Below are positions 45,597-53,517 of a DNA stretch of 57,231 bases, piece by piece. This stretch comes from Onthomonas sp964456525 (GTDB taxonomy: Bacteria; Bacillota; Clostridia; Oscillospirales; Oscillospiraceae). Location: contig CAYWAP010000007.1 of assembly GCA_964456525.1 (NCBI GenBank), forward strand, positions 1 through 57,231. Direction: 5' to 3'. Numbering within the stretch: the stretch's first letter is position 1; each line of letters opens with the position of its first letter. The translations under genes and the position numbers were made by a program. A model generated the notes under the pieces. The model had not been told where the DNA came from. It did not search any database and was given only the letters and a program-made list of their open reading frames with translations.

Positions 45597-46535
45597 TTAA
45601 TAGTAAAGGGCGCTGAGTTCCTCTTCAATTTCGTCAATCTGCCCCTGAAGGCTGTCCGCTTCTTCCTCCAACTGAGCCAGTTCATCCCCACTTGTCACCG
45701 GTTCCAGCGCTTCTAAATCCTCTAAACTGTCCAGCGAAAGCAGTTCGTTTGACAACAGCGTTGCCAGATCCGATGCCGTGTAGCGCTTCTCCGCGTCGGT
45801 GTCGTCATTCCAGCCGACCCACATCTCCAGACCACAGTATCCGGTGAAACTGCTCACCTTTTCATCCAGCTCCGTGTCCAGGTAGGAAATCAGCTGGATG
45901 ACCTGCAGTCCGCCGATTTCTTCCTCTCCAACCTCATCATGAACCAAAAGAATTTCAAAGCCCTGCTCGCTCAAAAATTCGGCCTGCTCCTCTGTGCCGC
46001 CCTCTTCACCGAAGCAAAAAATACGCGGCGCATAACCCATCCGCACGGTGAAACGGCTCACATAGGTTTCCACCTCAGCCCTCCATTCAGCATCGGATGC
46101 GTCCCCCTGCGTCAGACAGATGGCGCTTTCCCATCCATCCGCCTCCAAGGCCAGAAATTCTTCCACCGTAACGATATCGCCGTCTCCGGGAAGCTGACCA
46201 TTTTTAAAAATAAAAATACCGGTGATGCCCTTTTCCTGCAACGTCGGGTACACCTGGCTGTAAAACTGTGCGTTCAGCGTATTGCAGCACAGTATCACGC
46301 TTCTGGTCTCTGCTTCGGCCTCCTCCAGGGCAGCTTCGGCCTCCGCAATTTCTTCCTGAATTTCCTCCAGTTGGGATTCCAGCGAAGTCTTCTCCGCTTC
46401 CAGCTGCTGAATTTCTGCGTTCGTCTCCTGAAGTGTCGCCTGGTCATCCTGGCGGCTGGCTGTATGCATATGACGAAGCCCTATAATCCCCGCAACGATT
46501 ATTACGCTCAGTAAAATAGATACTTTTTTCAACAT
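45597..46535 (-). CDS. Membrane-anchored coiled-coil, NodB-like domain protein
   Basis: A 312-residue protein: a single N-terminal transmembrane segment (about 5-22), a strongly acidic coiled coil (about 35-80), a central alpha/beta domain resembling a degenerate polysaccharide deacetylase (about 80-225; SVILCCNTLN where the family usually has a metal Asp/His motif) and a second coiled coil at the C-terminus. No H-x3-H metal motif is visible, so deacetylase activity is unlikely. It overlaps the preceding phosphatase gene by 7 nt. A structural or regulatory role outside the membrane fits better. Confidence 0.6.
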   Translation of the reverse strand: MLKKVSILLSVIIVAGIIGLRHMHTASRQDDQATLQETNAEIQQLEAEKTSLESQLEEIQEEIAEAEAALEEAEAETRSVILCCNTLNAQFYSQVYPTLQEKGITGIFIFKNGQLPGDGDIVTVEEFLALEADGWESAICLTQGDASDAEWRAEVETYVSRFTVRMGYAPRIFCFGEEGGTEEQAEFLSEQGFEILLVHDEVGEEEIGGLQVIQLISYLDTELDEKVSSFTGYCGLEMWVGWNDDTDAEKRYTASDLATLLSNELLSLDSLEDLEALEPVTSGDELAQLEEEADSLQGQIDEIEEELSALYY

Positions 46536-47239
46536 TTTGCAATCTCATCTCCCAGCAACGCAGCACCCAGGCGATCCATCTCCTCCAGGCAATCCCGGCC
46601 CACCTTTCGTTCCAAAACCGCTCTACCCTCTGCCAGATTCTGGGGCCGGCTGGACAGATTATGGCAATCCGAGCCGAGCAGGTGGGCAGCCCCCATTCGG
46701 AAGAGTTTCAGCGGCAGCCGGCGGCTTTTCCAACTCAACAGGCATTCGGCGTTCACCTGGATATAAACCGGCATTTCCAGAAGCGCCGAAATCATCCCCC
46801 GATCTTTCTGAAAGGGGTAAAACCGCTCCACATGAGCAATGACCAACTGTATGCCCCGGCCAATCAGCCGTTCCACTTCATAAAGATCCCGGCTTGACCA
46901 GGCCCGGAAGGGCATCTCCAACAGCATCAGGTTCGTCTGACCAATGCACAGCTGCCCGATCTCCTCTACACGGCTGATCCCAGAAAAGAAGGCAACCTCA
47001 GCGCCGCAAAGAATCGGAATCTGCTCCTGGCGCTGTTCGTTCAGCACCTTTTGGAGCGCCTCTTCCCGGCGGCGAAGGAAGCCTTTCACATGCATACTAT
47101 CTGCATAAAAATGTGGCGTGGCAACCATGACGTCGATCCCCTGCCCGGCGGCAGCGTTCAACATCTGGAGCGACATCTGCCGATTGCGGCTTCCATCATC
47201 AATCCCCGGCAAGATATGTGAATGAAAGTCAATTACCAT
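46529..47239 (-). CDS. cpsB: PHP-family tyrosine-protein phosphatase (YwqE/CpsB-like)
   Basis: A manganese-dependent phosphotyrosine phosphatase of 236 residues. The PHP motifs are present: DFHSHILPGIDDG (4-16), TPHFY (about 41), GAEVAF (about 78), IAHVERF (about 134-140) and GSDCHN (about 193-198). It would dephosphorylate the tyrosine tail of the adjacent kinase. The gene starts 2 nt after the kinase stop and overlaps the following gene. No glycan synthesis genes lie nearby. Confidence 0.9.
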   Translation of the reverse strand: MVIDFHSHILPGIDDGSRNRQMSLQMLNAAAGQGIDVMVATPHFYADSMHVKGFLRRREEALQKVLNEQRQEQIPILCGAEVAFFSGISRVEEIGQLCIGQTNLMLLEMPFRAWSSRDLYEVERLIGRGIQLVIAHVERFYPFQKDRGMISALLEMPVYIQVNAECLLSWKSRRLPLKLFRMGAAHLLGSDCHNLSSRPQNLAEGRAVLERKVGRDCLEEMDRLGAALLGDEIAKC

Positions 47240-47241
47240 GG

Positions 47242-47985
47242 TTACTTTCCATTCCCCTGACCATTTGCACTGGACGCACTGGCATAGCCATAACCATAAC
47301 CATAGCGTCCCTGTTTCTGCTTTTCATTTTCCACGCCGGTAAAGACGAAGCCCAAAACCTTCGCATCGGCAAACTCCAGCTTCTGCAGAACCTCGTTAAT
47401 GCTGTCATGGGTGGAAACCCCCTGACGGGCCACAATAATCACGCCTGAGGTCTGCTTTGCTAAAATAGCGGCATCCGCCACCGTACAAACAGGAGGCGTG
47501 TCCAACAGAATATACTCATATTTTTCCGAAAGGGACTCCAGCAACTCTGCCATGCTCTGCGATCCCAGCAGCTCAGTGGGGTTCGGGGGAATGTCCCCGG
47601 CAGGCATCAGATCCAGCCCCTGAGGCAAATGCTGAATGGCCTCTTCCTCCTTGCACATACCCACCAGCAGGTTGCTCAGCCCCGGCTTTTCCTTGGCGTT
47701 CAGCTTGGTGGCATCTGTGGGCAGACGCAAATCGCAGTCAATCAGCAGAACCTTAGAGTGATTTTGGGCAAAGGCGATCCCCAAATTAACAGCCGTGGTG
47801 CTCTTTGCCTCCCCCTGCATGGAGCTGGTGATGACAATCTTTTTGCAGGACTCTCCGGGAATGGAAAATATGATGTTGGTCCGGATGGTCTTATAGGCCT
47901 CCTGCACGGCAAAAGGAGAATCCTCTGAGAGCAGATGATCTTCCTCATGAATCATACCCTTATTCTTTTTCTTCAGAAGATTCAT
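47242..47985 (-). CDS. cpsD: Bacterial tyrosine kinase (CpsD/YwqD-like)
   Basis: A BY-kinase of 247 residues. Walker A region is TSSMQGEAKSTTAVN (about 55-69), with Ala where the usual GxGKS has the second Gly. Walker A' is LLIDCDLRLPT (about 81-91) and Walker B is YILLDTPP (about 154-161). The C-terminal tyrosine cluster RYGYGYGYAS is the autophosphorylation site. It needs the neighbouring CpsC membrane adaptor for activity, and the two genes overlap by 4 nt. It normally controls capsule or exopolysaccharide length. Confidence 0.9.
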   Translation of the reverse strand: MNLLKKKNKGMIHEEDHLLSEDSPFAVQEAYKTIRTNIIFSIPGESCKKIVITSSMQGEAKSTTAVNLGIAFAQNHSKVLLIDCDLRLPTDATKLNAKEKPGLSNLLVGMCKEEEAIQHLPQGLDLMPAGDIPPNPTELLGSQSMAELLESLSEKYEYILLDTPPVCTVADAAILAKQTSGVIIVARQGVSTHDSINEVLQKLEFADAKVLGFVFTGVENEKQKQGRYGYGYGYASASSANGQGNGK

Positions 47986-48743
47986 TTTTTACCTCTCAAT
48001 CCGCGGGCGGCAGCATAACCATAGCCATAAGTGTCAGTTTTGTGAGCCTGTTCCAAATCGGGAACTGTCCCCAAAATCGGCAGCGTCCAGCGCTCAAAAT
48101 CACTTTCCGATTTAATCGTCCGATCCAGCAGCGCCCGCACCACAATCACGGCCACGCTGACAACAAAGCCCAGCATCATGCCCAACATGGCCCAAAGCGT
48201 ATAGTTGGGGGAGGCAATCTCCGTGGGAATGCGGGCATAGTCCACCACTTTCACCGAACTTCCCTCGACGATTTCGGAGATCTGGTCCGGCACAATGGTC
48301 GCAATGCCGTTGGCAATGCGGGCGGCCGTCTTCGGGTCGGCATTGAGCACCGAAACGGTAAAGACCTCCGTATCATTGACCGCCGAAATGGTGATCTGCT
48401 CCAGCAGCTCTTCCTCCGTCATGTCCACATCGGCCTCTTCAATCACCAGAGAGAGGACCGTATTGCTGGAAATAATTGCGGAGTAGGTGTCCACCAGCTG
48501 TGCCGATGCGGTCAAATCGCTGGTCGTAATGGCTGTGCTCGTGTCCTGGCTGGTTGAGTTATTGACATAGAGGGTGGTATGGGCTTCGTACATCGGTGTC
48601 ATCAAAAACAAGCTACACGCATAAAACAGAATGCCGACCACAAGTGTAGAAAGGACAATTATATGTAACTTTCGGATCAGCAAGCGGATCAAAGCCATCA
48701 AATCAATGACGACTTCCTCTTTAGTTTGACTCACAATACTCAT
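47982..48743 (-). CDS. cpsC: Wzz/CpsC-type kinase adaptor
   Basis: A polysaccharide co-polymerase and kinase activator of 253 residues. Two transmembrane segments (about 28-52 and 182-204) flank an extracellular domain with TLYVNNSTSQDTS and the late PxxP-like VVDYARIPTEIASPNY. The cytosolic tail ends in TYGYGYAAARGLRGKK, an unusual Tyr cluster similar to that of the kinase. It is the first gene of the operon. ATG 48743 follows AGGAGG. Confidence 0.88.
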   Translation of the reverse strand: MSIVSQTKEEVVIDLMALIRLLIRKLHIIVLSTLVVGILFYACSLFLMTPMYEAHTTLYVNNSTSQDTSTAITTSDLTASAQLVDTYSAIISSNTVLSLVIEEADVDMTEEELLEQITISAVNDTEVFTVSVLNADPKTAARIANGIATIVPDQISEIVEGSSVKVVDYARIPTEIASPNYTLWAMLGMMLGFVVSVAVIVVRALLDRTIKSESDFERWTLPILGTVPDLEQAHKTDTYGYGYAAARGLRGKK

Positions 48744-48891
48744 TCAGTTTCCTCCTGATCAACTCGGCAAACCGCAGTCCGGGAATCCTCTATGGTGCAT
48801 TTGCACGAATCCGCCCTGTGAGGCGGCTTGGAACGCTGTAAACCGGTTGCATTCAAAAGATTGGCATAATACAACAATTGTGTCTATTATA
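48744..48891 (-). promoter_or_regulatory. Promoter and leader of tyrosine-kinase operon
   Basis: A minus-strand TATAAT (48886-48891) with a weak -35 (TAGACT) starts a leader of about 135 nt. The leader contains two small hairpins, CCGCC/GGCGG (near 48810) and GTGCA/TGCAC. Confidence 0.5.
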
Positions 48892-49276
48892 TTCTCTGCC
48901 GGGAAAAAAGTCTACCCATCGAAACAACAAATTTAATTTGGTTTTTCAAGAAGATTTTAATTCATATCGCCAAAAGCCCTTTCTGTTCCCGCCGACTCCT
49001 CTCACTTTCCCCTTCTCTTGTGCAGTTCTCCCCTATTCTCTCAAATTTATATCATTTTTCACACGTTATCCCCCGCTCTGGAAGCACTTCTCCGGCGGAA
49101 GAATGAGACGATTTCTGGCCGCCGTCATCTCCCTCGCCCGCTTTCCATTTGCCGCCCTCTGCCGTCACTGCGTTTTCATCTGATTATTTATGCCGTTATT
49201 TACCGTCAAAAAATATCTACCGGTTTTTGACCACGCTGTTCAAAACGTTGTGATCAGGATTCTGCGCCTTTTCCCC
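48892..49276. other. Intergenic region without genes
   Basis: Short plus-strand frames here lack ribosome sites and resemble no family. I see no RNA gene or repeat. The region is pyrimidine-rich on the plus strand. Confidence 0.5.
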
Positions 49277-49305
49277 TTGTTTTCAGCGCCGAAAAATGCT
49301 AAAAT
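49277..49305 (+). promoter_or_regulatory. Promoter of HD-domain gene
   Basis: TTGTTT (49277-49282), a 17-nt spacer and TAAAAT (49300-49305), upstream of the TTG start at 49339. Confidence 0.6.
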
Positions 49306-49338
49306 ACAGGCATCTCACAGGACAGGAGGGCATGGCAA

Positions 49339-50016
49339 TTGGCGGAAACCCCCGTTATCCTCACGCTATTGGCCCAAAAAGACTGGGGCGAGTATCAGCT
49401 GCTGATCGACGCCTTTCGCGCCTGGGCACAATATCCCCTCTTTTTGCAAACAATCGAACATCTGAACCGCCCCGCCCTCTTTCAAAGCGACATTCACGGC
49501 CCCGGCCATGTGGAGCGCACGGTTCTCCATGGCGCGCTGTGCGCCCAGTCTGAACTCCTCTCCCCCGAAGATACCCGTCTCCTGCTCCTTGCCTGTGCGT
49601 ATCACGATACCGGCCGTCAAAATGACTCCTACGACGTGGAACACGGCTATCGCGCTTCCCTGAAAATCGGCCGGCTGACCGGCTGCACCGGTGAAGCCCT
49701 CACCATTTTGAAGGGCGCCGTGGATGCCCACGCCCGGGATGACCGCTTCCTGCGCGCCACGGTGGAGCGCTACCACCCGGCCCAGCTGGAGCGCGCCCTG
49801 ACCATCACCACCCTGCTCAAGGATGCCGACGGCCTGGATCGGGTCCGCATTTGGGATTTGAATCCGGCCTATCTCCGCCGGGAGAGCTCCCGCAGCCGGG
49901 CGGCCTTTGCCAAAGAGCTCTATATCCGTTACCAAAACGCGACGGGCGGTGTGGTAGTCCCCGACCTTGTGCGCCAGTGGAAGCGGCTGGATGCCGATGG
50001 AAATCCGATTTTGTAA
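49339..50016 (+). CDS. HD-domain phosphohydrolase
   Basis: A 225-residue HD-superfamily protein. Metal-binding residues are H53 and H57 in IHGPGHVER, H89-D90 in CAYHDTGR, with further His and Asp in HGYRAS, DAHARDD and LKDADGLDRVRIWD. The pattern fits small-molecule phosphohydrolases rather than cyclic-dinucleotide HD-GYP enzymes. The start is TTG 49339, nine nt after AGGAGG; an ATG closer to it is out of frame. Substrate unknown. Confidence 0.78.
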   Translation: MAETPVILTLLAQKDWGEYQLLIDAFRAWAQYPLFLQTIEHLNRPALFQSDIHGPGHVERTVLHGALCAQSELLSPEDTRLLLLACAYHDTGRQNDSYDVEHGYRASLKIGRLTGCTGEALTILKGAVDAHARDDRFLRATVERYHPAQLERALTITTLLKDADGLDRVRIWDLNPAYLRRESSRSRAAFAKELYIRYQNATGGVVVPDLVRQWKRLDADGNPIL

Positions 50017-50026
50017 CCCTAGGGGG

Positions 50027-50054
50027 TTGATTCCTCGGGTAAATTTGCTATAAT
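50027..50054 (+). promoter_or_regulatory. Promoter of small membrane protein
   Basis: TTGATT (50027-50032), a 16-nt spacer and TATAAT (50049-50054), about 50 nt before the microprotein start. Confidence 0.65.
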
Positions 50055-50105
50055 AAAAGTGCTTTTATACCTACTACCACCCATTCCCATTTGGAGGAAA
50101 ACGTT

Positions 50106-50252
50106 ATGAAGTATTTATTCCGAATTGTTGTCATCTCCATCGTTCTCGCCGGAATGATTGCCGGTTTCATCGCGTTGATTGACCGCCTGTGCGACTCTTA
50201 CAGCAGCCTGCTGTTCAAGGATGATTCCGACGATTACAGCTGGCCTGTCTGA
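50106..50252 (+). CDS. 48-residue single-pass membrane protein
   Basis: A short gene with its own promoter and a good ribosome site (GGAGGAAAACGTT before ATG 50106). The product begins MKYLFRIVVISIVLAG, has one membrane helix (about 4-26), and ends in an acidic cytosolic or external tail (LLFKDDSDDYSWPV). No family is recognised. It is followed by a strong terminator, so it forms a self-contained transcription unit. It could be a small regulatory membrane peptide. Confidence 0.6.
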   Translation: MKYLFRIVVISIVLAGMIAGFIALIDRLCDSYSSLLFKDDSDDYSWPV

Positions 50253-50320
50253 TCGGGCGCGCAATTGTCTCTTTCCACCTCATCCCCCACGGAGGGATGA
50301 TATCTCCAGAAGCAACAACT

Positions 50321-50353
50321 CCCGCCGCAGGGAAACGCCTGCGGCGGGTTTTC
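50321..50353 (+). terminator. Terminator of small membrane protein gene
   Basis: CCCGCCGCAGG (50321-50331) pairs with CCTGCGGCGGG (50338-50348), followed by TTTTC. Confidence 0.85.
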
Positions 50354-50413
50354 TTCTGTCAAAATCCAGGATACCCCCCAGCAGGGGAGTATCTCGGACG
50401 TGTCTCAAAAGTA

Positions 50414-50487
50414 GGAAACGACTGCCTGGTGATATGCTTCCCTCCACGGTCGCCCGCAGAGGGAGCATCTCCAGACAGTCGTTTTTT
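50414..50487. terminator. Long imperfect hairpin terminator
   Basis: AAACGACTG (50416-50424) pairs with CAGTCGTTT (50476-50484); inner segments (CTGG/CCAG, TTCCCTC/GAGGGAG) also pair. TTTTTT follows on the plus strand and CTTTT on the minus strand. It likely ends the flavodoxin operon. Confidence 0.7.
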
Positions 50488-50530
50488 CTTTGTCAGTCAG
50501 CCGTCCAGACGGGGCCGCGCTGTGCCGGTT

Positions 50531-51013
50531 CTACAGCCCCAGGTTCTGCACCCACTGTTTCAGCTCCGACGGATCCAGCTGCCCGTTCAGCATCCGGCCC
50601 TCCCGGAGAACCGTTGAAGGGGACACACTGCCCTTCAACTCCTCCAGCGTCTTGCCAAACCCGCTGCCGCCAGAGGTGGCAAACAGGACGACGGTTTTAT
50701 CGCGGAAGTCATAGCTCTCCAAGAAGGTGTTGATAATGGTGGGGGCCACATACCACCAGATGGGGAAGCACAGGAAGATGACCTCATGTCCTGCCACGTC
50801 CCCCTCTGTGTCCGCCAGCGGCGGACGGAAGGTCCGGTCGTTCATCTCCACCGTGCTGCGGGAATGTTTGTCCATCCAGTTCAGATCCGCCCTGGTATAG
50901 GGAACCTGGGGACGAATCTCATAGAGATCCGCCTCCGCCGCTTCCGCCAGCACCTGAGCCGCCCTTTCGGTCACGCCGCTGGCGCTGAAATAGGCCACAA
51001 GAATGTTACGCAT
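50531..51013 (-). CDS. Flavodoxin
   Basis: A 160-residue FMN-binding flavodoxin-like protein. The phosphate-binding loop is YFSASGVTERAA (about 8-19), in which the usual T/SxTGNT is modified. The central strand FLCFPIWWYVAPTIINTFLE (about 80-99) and the late FATSGGSGFGKTLEEL match the flavodoxin_4 type. ATG 51013 follows GGAGG by 8 nt; GTG 51019 would be too close to it. It is the second gene of an operon with an alpha/beta hydrolase and is probably controlled by the divergent LysR regulator. Confidence 0.85.
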   Translation of the reverse strand: MRNILVAYFSASGVTERAAQVLAEAAEADLYEIRPQVPYTRADLNWMDKHSRSTVEMNDRTFRPPLADTEGDVAGHEVIFLCFPIWWYVAPTIINTFLESYDFRDKTVVLFATSGGSGFGKTLEELKGSVSPSTVLREGRMLNGQLDPSELKQWVQNLGL

Positions 51014-51026
51014 TGTCACGCCCTCC

Positions 51027-51971
51027 TTATTTCAGATGTTCCTTGAAGAAAGATTCCAGCTTGTCAAAGGGAATCCGATCGGTTCGGTCATAGAGATCGA
51101 TGTGCTCAGCGTCGGCCACGGTGTAAAGTTCCTTGGGTTCTTTGGCCGCAGCATAGGCGTTCTCACTGAAAAATTTGGAGTGCGCCCGATCTCCCACCAC
51201 AAACAGGACGGGCCGGGGGGAAATCTCGTCAATGTAGTCCAACAGGCGGAAGTTGGTCATGGCCAAATCGCTGGTGGTGGTAAAGCCGCCTCTGGCCCGC
51301 GGGTGGAAGCCTCGTTTCAGGGCGTAAAAGCGGAACCACTCGGCAGTCGGCTCCTCCAGATCGGCGGGCACAGCGTCCAGAGGCTCCGCCGGGAAATAGG
51401 GCAGATACTCCGGCGCGCCGTTTTCCGCGTCTACCCACCGCTGGCGGGAGATCCGGTCCTTGTTGGCGCGGATGGCCTCTTCGTCCATCCCCAGCCGGAC
51501 GGCTGCACTCATGTCGTACATGCTGACAGTGGACACCGCCTTGATGCGGGTGTCACTCTGGGCGGCGGACAGGGCAAACCCGCCGGAACCGCAGATGCCA
51601 ATCACGCCGATTCTCTCCCGATCCACAAAGGGCTGCAGCCCCAAATAGTCCACAGCGGCGCTGAAGTTCTCCACAAAGATGTCCGGAGAGGACACGTTCC
51701 GGGGGAATCCGCCGCTCTCCCCCATGAAGGACTGGTCAAAGGTGAGAACCACAAAGCCCCGCTGGGCCAGTTCATTGGCATAGACACAGGGGCCCTGCTC
51801 CTTGACGCCGCCGTAAGGCGCGCCCACAATCAGGGCCGGATACTGCTTCTCCGGCTCGGCAGATTTGGCAATATAGAGATCTGCGGCCACCGTCATGCCA
51901 TACCGGTTCCGGTACAGCACGGAGCTGCGGCTGACTGCCTCACTCAAAGGCGCGATATAGTTCGTTCCCAT
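51027..51971 (-). CDS. Alpha/beta hydrolase, probable Cys nucleophile
   Basis: A 314-residue cytosolic alpha/beta hydrolase of the YcjY/dienelactone-hydrolase type. The nucleophile elbow reads GVIGICGSGG, placing Cys127 (or less likely Ser129) at the active site; dienelactone hydrolases also use Cys. The acid and base are probably the Asp in VVGDRAHS and the His in DAEHIDLYD. The N-terminal half has the oxyanion-type GAPYGGVKEQG. It lies 13 nt upstream of the flavodoxin gene. Substrate unknown; cleavage of an ester or lactone linked to flavodoxin-dependent chemistry is a guess. Confidence 0.8.
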   Translation of the reverse strand: MGTNYIAPLSEAVSRSSVLYRNRYGMTVAADLYIAKSAEPEKQYPALIVGAPYGGVKEQGPCVYANELAQRGFVVLTFDQSFMGESGGFPRNVSSPDIFVENFSAAVDYLGLQPFVDRERIGVIGICGSGGFALSAAQSDTRIKAVSTVSMYDMSAAVRLGMDEEAIRANKDRISRQRWVDAENGAPEYLPYFPAEPLDAVPADLEEPTAEWFRFYALKRGFHPRARGGFTTTSDLAMTNFRLLDYIDEISPRPVLFVVGDRAHSKFFSENAYAAAKEPKELYTVADAEHIDLYDRTDRIPFDKLESFFKEHLK

Positions 51972-51990
51972 AAAAAATCATCCTTTTCCC

Positions 51991-52218
51991 TTACGTTTGT
52001 TCCAGTTGATACAACAAATGATCCAGGCAGTCCACTCGGAACTGGTCGCCGTGCAGCGCCTTCATCAGCTCCCGGCGGTGCCGGCGCAGTAAGCAGGCAG
52101 CGCCCTTCCAATCCCCTTCGGCACGGCACCGGAGGACTGCTTCGACCTGCTCCTCACTGCACCCTGCGTCCGCCAGATTCTGGCGCAGGATAGCCTGCCC
52201 ATCGTTTGCCTCCGCCAT
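51991..52218 (-). CDS. Small helical protein, operon leader gene
   Basis: A 75-residue protein, start ATG 52218 seven nt after GGAGG (ATG 52224 is too close). It consists of two or three helices: ILRQNLADAGCSEEQVEAVL, then a basic LLRRHRRELMKALH and a closing CLDHLLYQLEQT. Similar small proteins lie next to regulators in many Clostridia and resemble the C-terminal part of some MerR proteins. It seems co-transcribed with the hydrolase and flavodoxin. Function unknown. Confidence 0.65.
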   Translation of the reverse strand: MAEANDGQAILRQNLADAGCSEEQVEAVLRCRAEGDWKGAACLLRRHRRELMKALHGDQFRVDCLDHLLYQLEQT

Positions 52219-52343
52219 CTCCATGCCTCCAAACTGAAAAATTGCCGCTCCAACGACACGCTCCGCGGCGCCAGCCGCCTGCCGGAATGTCCGCTCCCGC
52301 TGGTCTGTGCCCGGGGAACCACCGGCGGCTTTTGGATGATTTC

Positions 52344-52397
52344 ATTATATCCCGGTTTGATCAGATGCGCAAATGGTTATTTTTTATATCATGATAT
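52344..52397 (-). promoter_or_regulatory. Promoter and LysR-type site of flavodoxin operon
   Basis: Minus strand TTGCGC (52367-52372), a 17-nt spacer and TATAAT (52344-52349). A perfect palindrome ATATCATGATAT (52386-52397) is centred about 55 bp before the predicted transcription start, the usual LysR-type activator position. Confidence 0.7.
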
Positions 52398-52454
52398 TCC
52401 AAAATTGAATGTCATGTGGTAAACTGGAACCAGATCATAACAGGAGGGATCCAG

Positions 52455-53339
52455 ATGGAAATTCGAACCCTGCGGTATTTTTTGGAATCCGCCCGGGAGG
52501 AAAACATGACCCGGGCCGCAGAACGTCTACACGTGACCCAGCCCACCCTGTCCAAGCAACTCAAGGCTCTGGAGGATGAGCTGGGGCAAAAGCTGTTCAC
52601 CCGCCACAGCTCCAGCATCAAGCTGACGGCGGAAGGGGTTCTGCTGCGCAAGCGCGCAGAGGATATTCTGCAAATTGTGGATAAAACCCTGGACGAGTTT
52701 CAGTCCCTGGACGCGGAGTGCTCCGGGGACATCCAGATCGGCTGCGCTGAGTCGGCCTCCATGCGATACATTGCCCAGGTGTTCAAAAAAATCCAGACCC
52801 TTCACCCCCGCATCCGCTTTCATCTGCGCAGCGGGAACCTCTCGGATGTGCAGGGCGATCTGGACAAAGGACTGTCTGACTTCGCCGTCATCGTCCACGA
52901 AGTGGACCTCATGAAGTACCACTATCTGACCGTTCCCGCCCGGGACACTTGGGGCGCCGTCCTGCGCCGGGATCATCCCCTGGCACAAAAACAGGCCATC
53001 ACCCTGGCAGATCTGCGGGACGAGCCGCTGATTCTCTCCCGGCAGGCCCTGACAGACGATTACCCCAAATGGTTTGGCGAGGAGCTGCCCCGGCTGAACA
53101 TCAAAGCCACCTTCAACCTGGCCTACAACGGCGGTATTCTGGTCCGCGAGGGGATGGGCATCATGATTACCTTTGACCATCTGCTGGATACCTCTGAGGA
53201 CAGTGAACTCTGCTTTCGTCCCCTGGAACCCAAGCTGGAAAGTGAGATGTACATCATCTGGAGGAATTATCAGGTGTTTACCCCCGCCGCTCAGGTTCTG
53301 CTGGAGGAATTGAAACGGGTCTTTTCCGCGCAGCAGTGA
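52455..53339 (+). CDS. LysR-family transcription regulator
   Basis: A 294-residue LysR-type regulator. The winged helix-turn-helix (1-65) has REENMTRAAERLHVTQPTLS; the effector-binding domain follows (about 90-290). ATG 52455 follows CAGGAGGGATCCAG; a longer start 39 nt upstream has no ribosome site. It is divergent from the small protein/hydrolase/flavodoxin operon, with a palindrome suitable for its binding in the shared region, so it probably activates that operon in response to an unknown ligand. Confidence 0.9.
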   Translation: MEIRTLRYFLESAREENMTRAAERLHVTQPTLSKQLKALEDELGQKLFTRHSSSIKLTAEGVLLRKRAEDILQIVDKTLDEFQSLDAECSGDIQIGCAESASMRYIAQVFKKIQTLHPRIRFHLRSGNLSDVQGDLDKGLSDFAVIVHEVDLMKYHYLTVPARDTWGAVLRRDHPLAQKQAITLADLRDEPLILSRQALTDDYPKWFGEELPRLNIKATFNLAYNGGILVREGMGIMITFDHLLDTSEDSELCFRPLEPKLESEMYIIWRNYQVFTPAAQVLLEELKRVFSAQQ

Positions 53340-53357
53340 TTTCGCCCCAACCAAACG

Positions 53358-53390
53358 CCCCCGGCTGCGTTTTCCCGCAGCCGGGGGTTT
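53358..53390 (+). terminator. LysR gene terminator
   Basis: CCCCCGGCTGCG (53358-53369) pairs with CGCAGCCGGGGG (53376-53387), followed by TTT. Confidence 0.8.
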
Positions 53391-53517
53391 CCTGCTTGGA
53401 TTGTACGCCTCTCATAGTCCCATAAACCTCCCTTTCCTTCCAGGTTTTTCCCTTGCAATGGGCCGGATTTGCCGCTATAATTAGAACATAAGTTCCATAA
53501 AGAAAGGGGGTTCTCCC

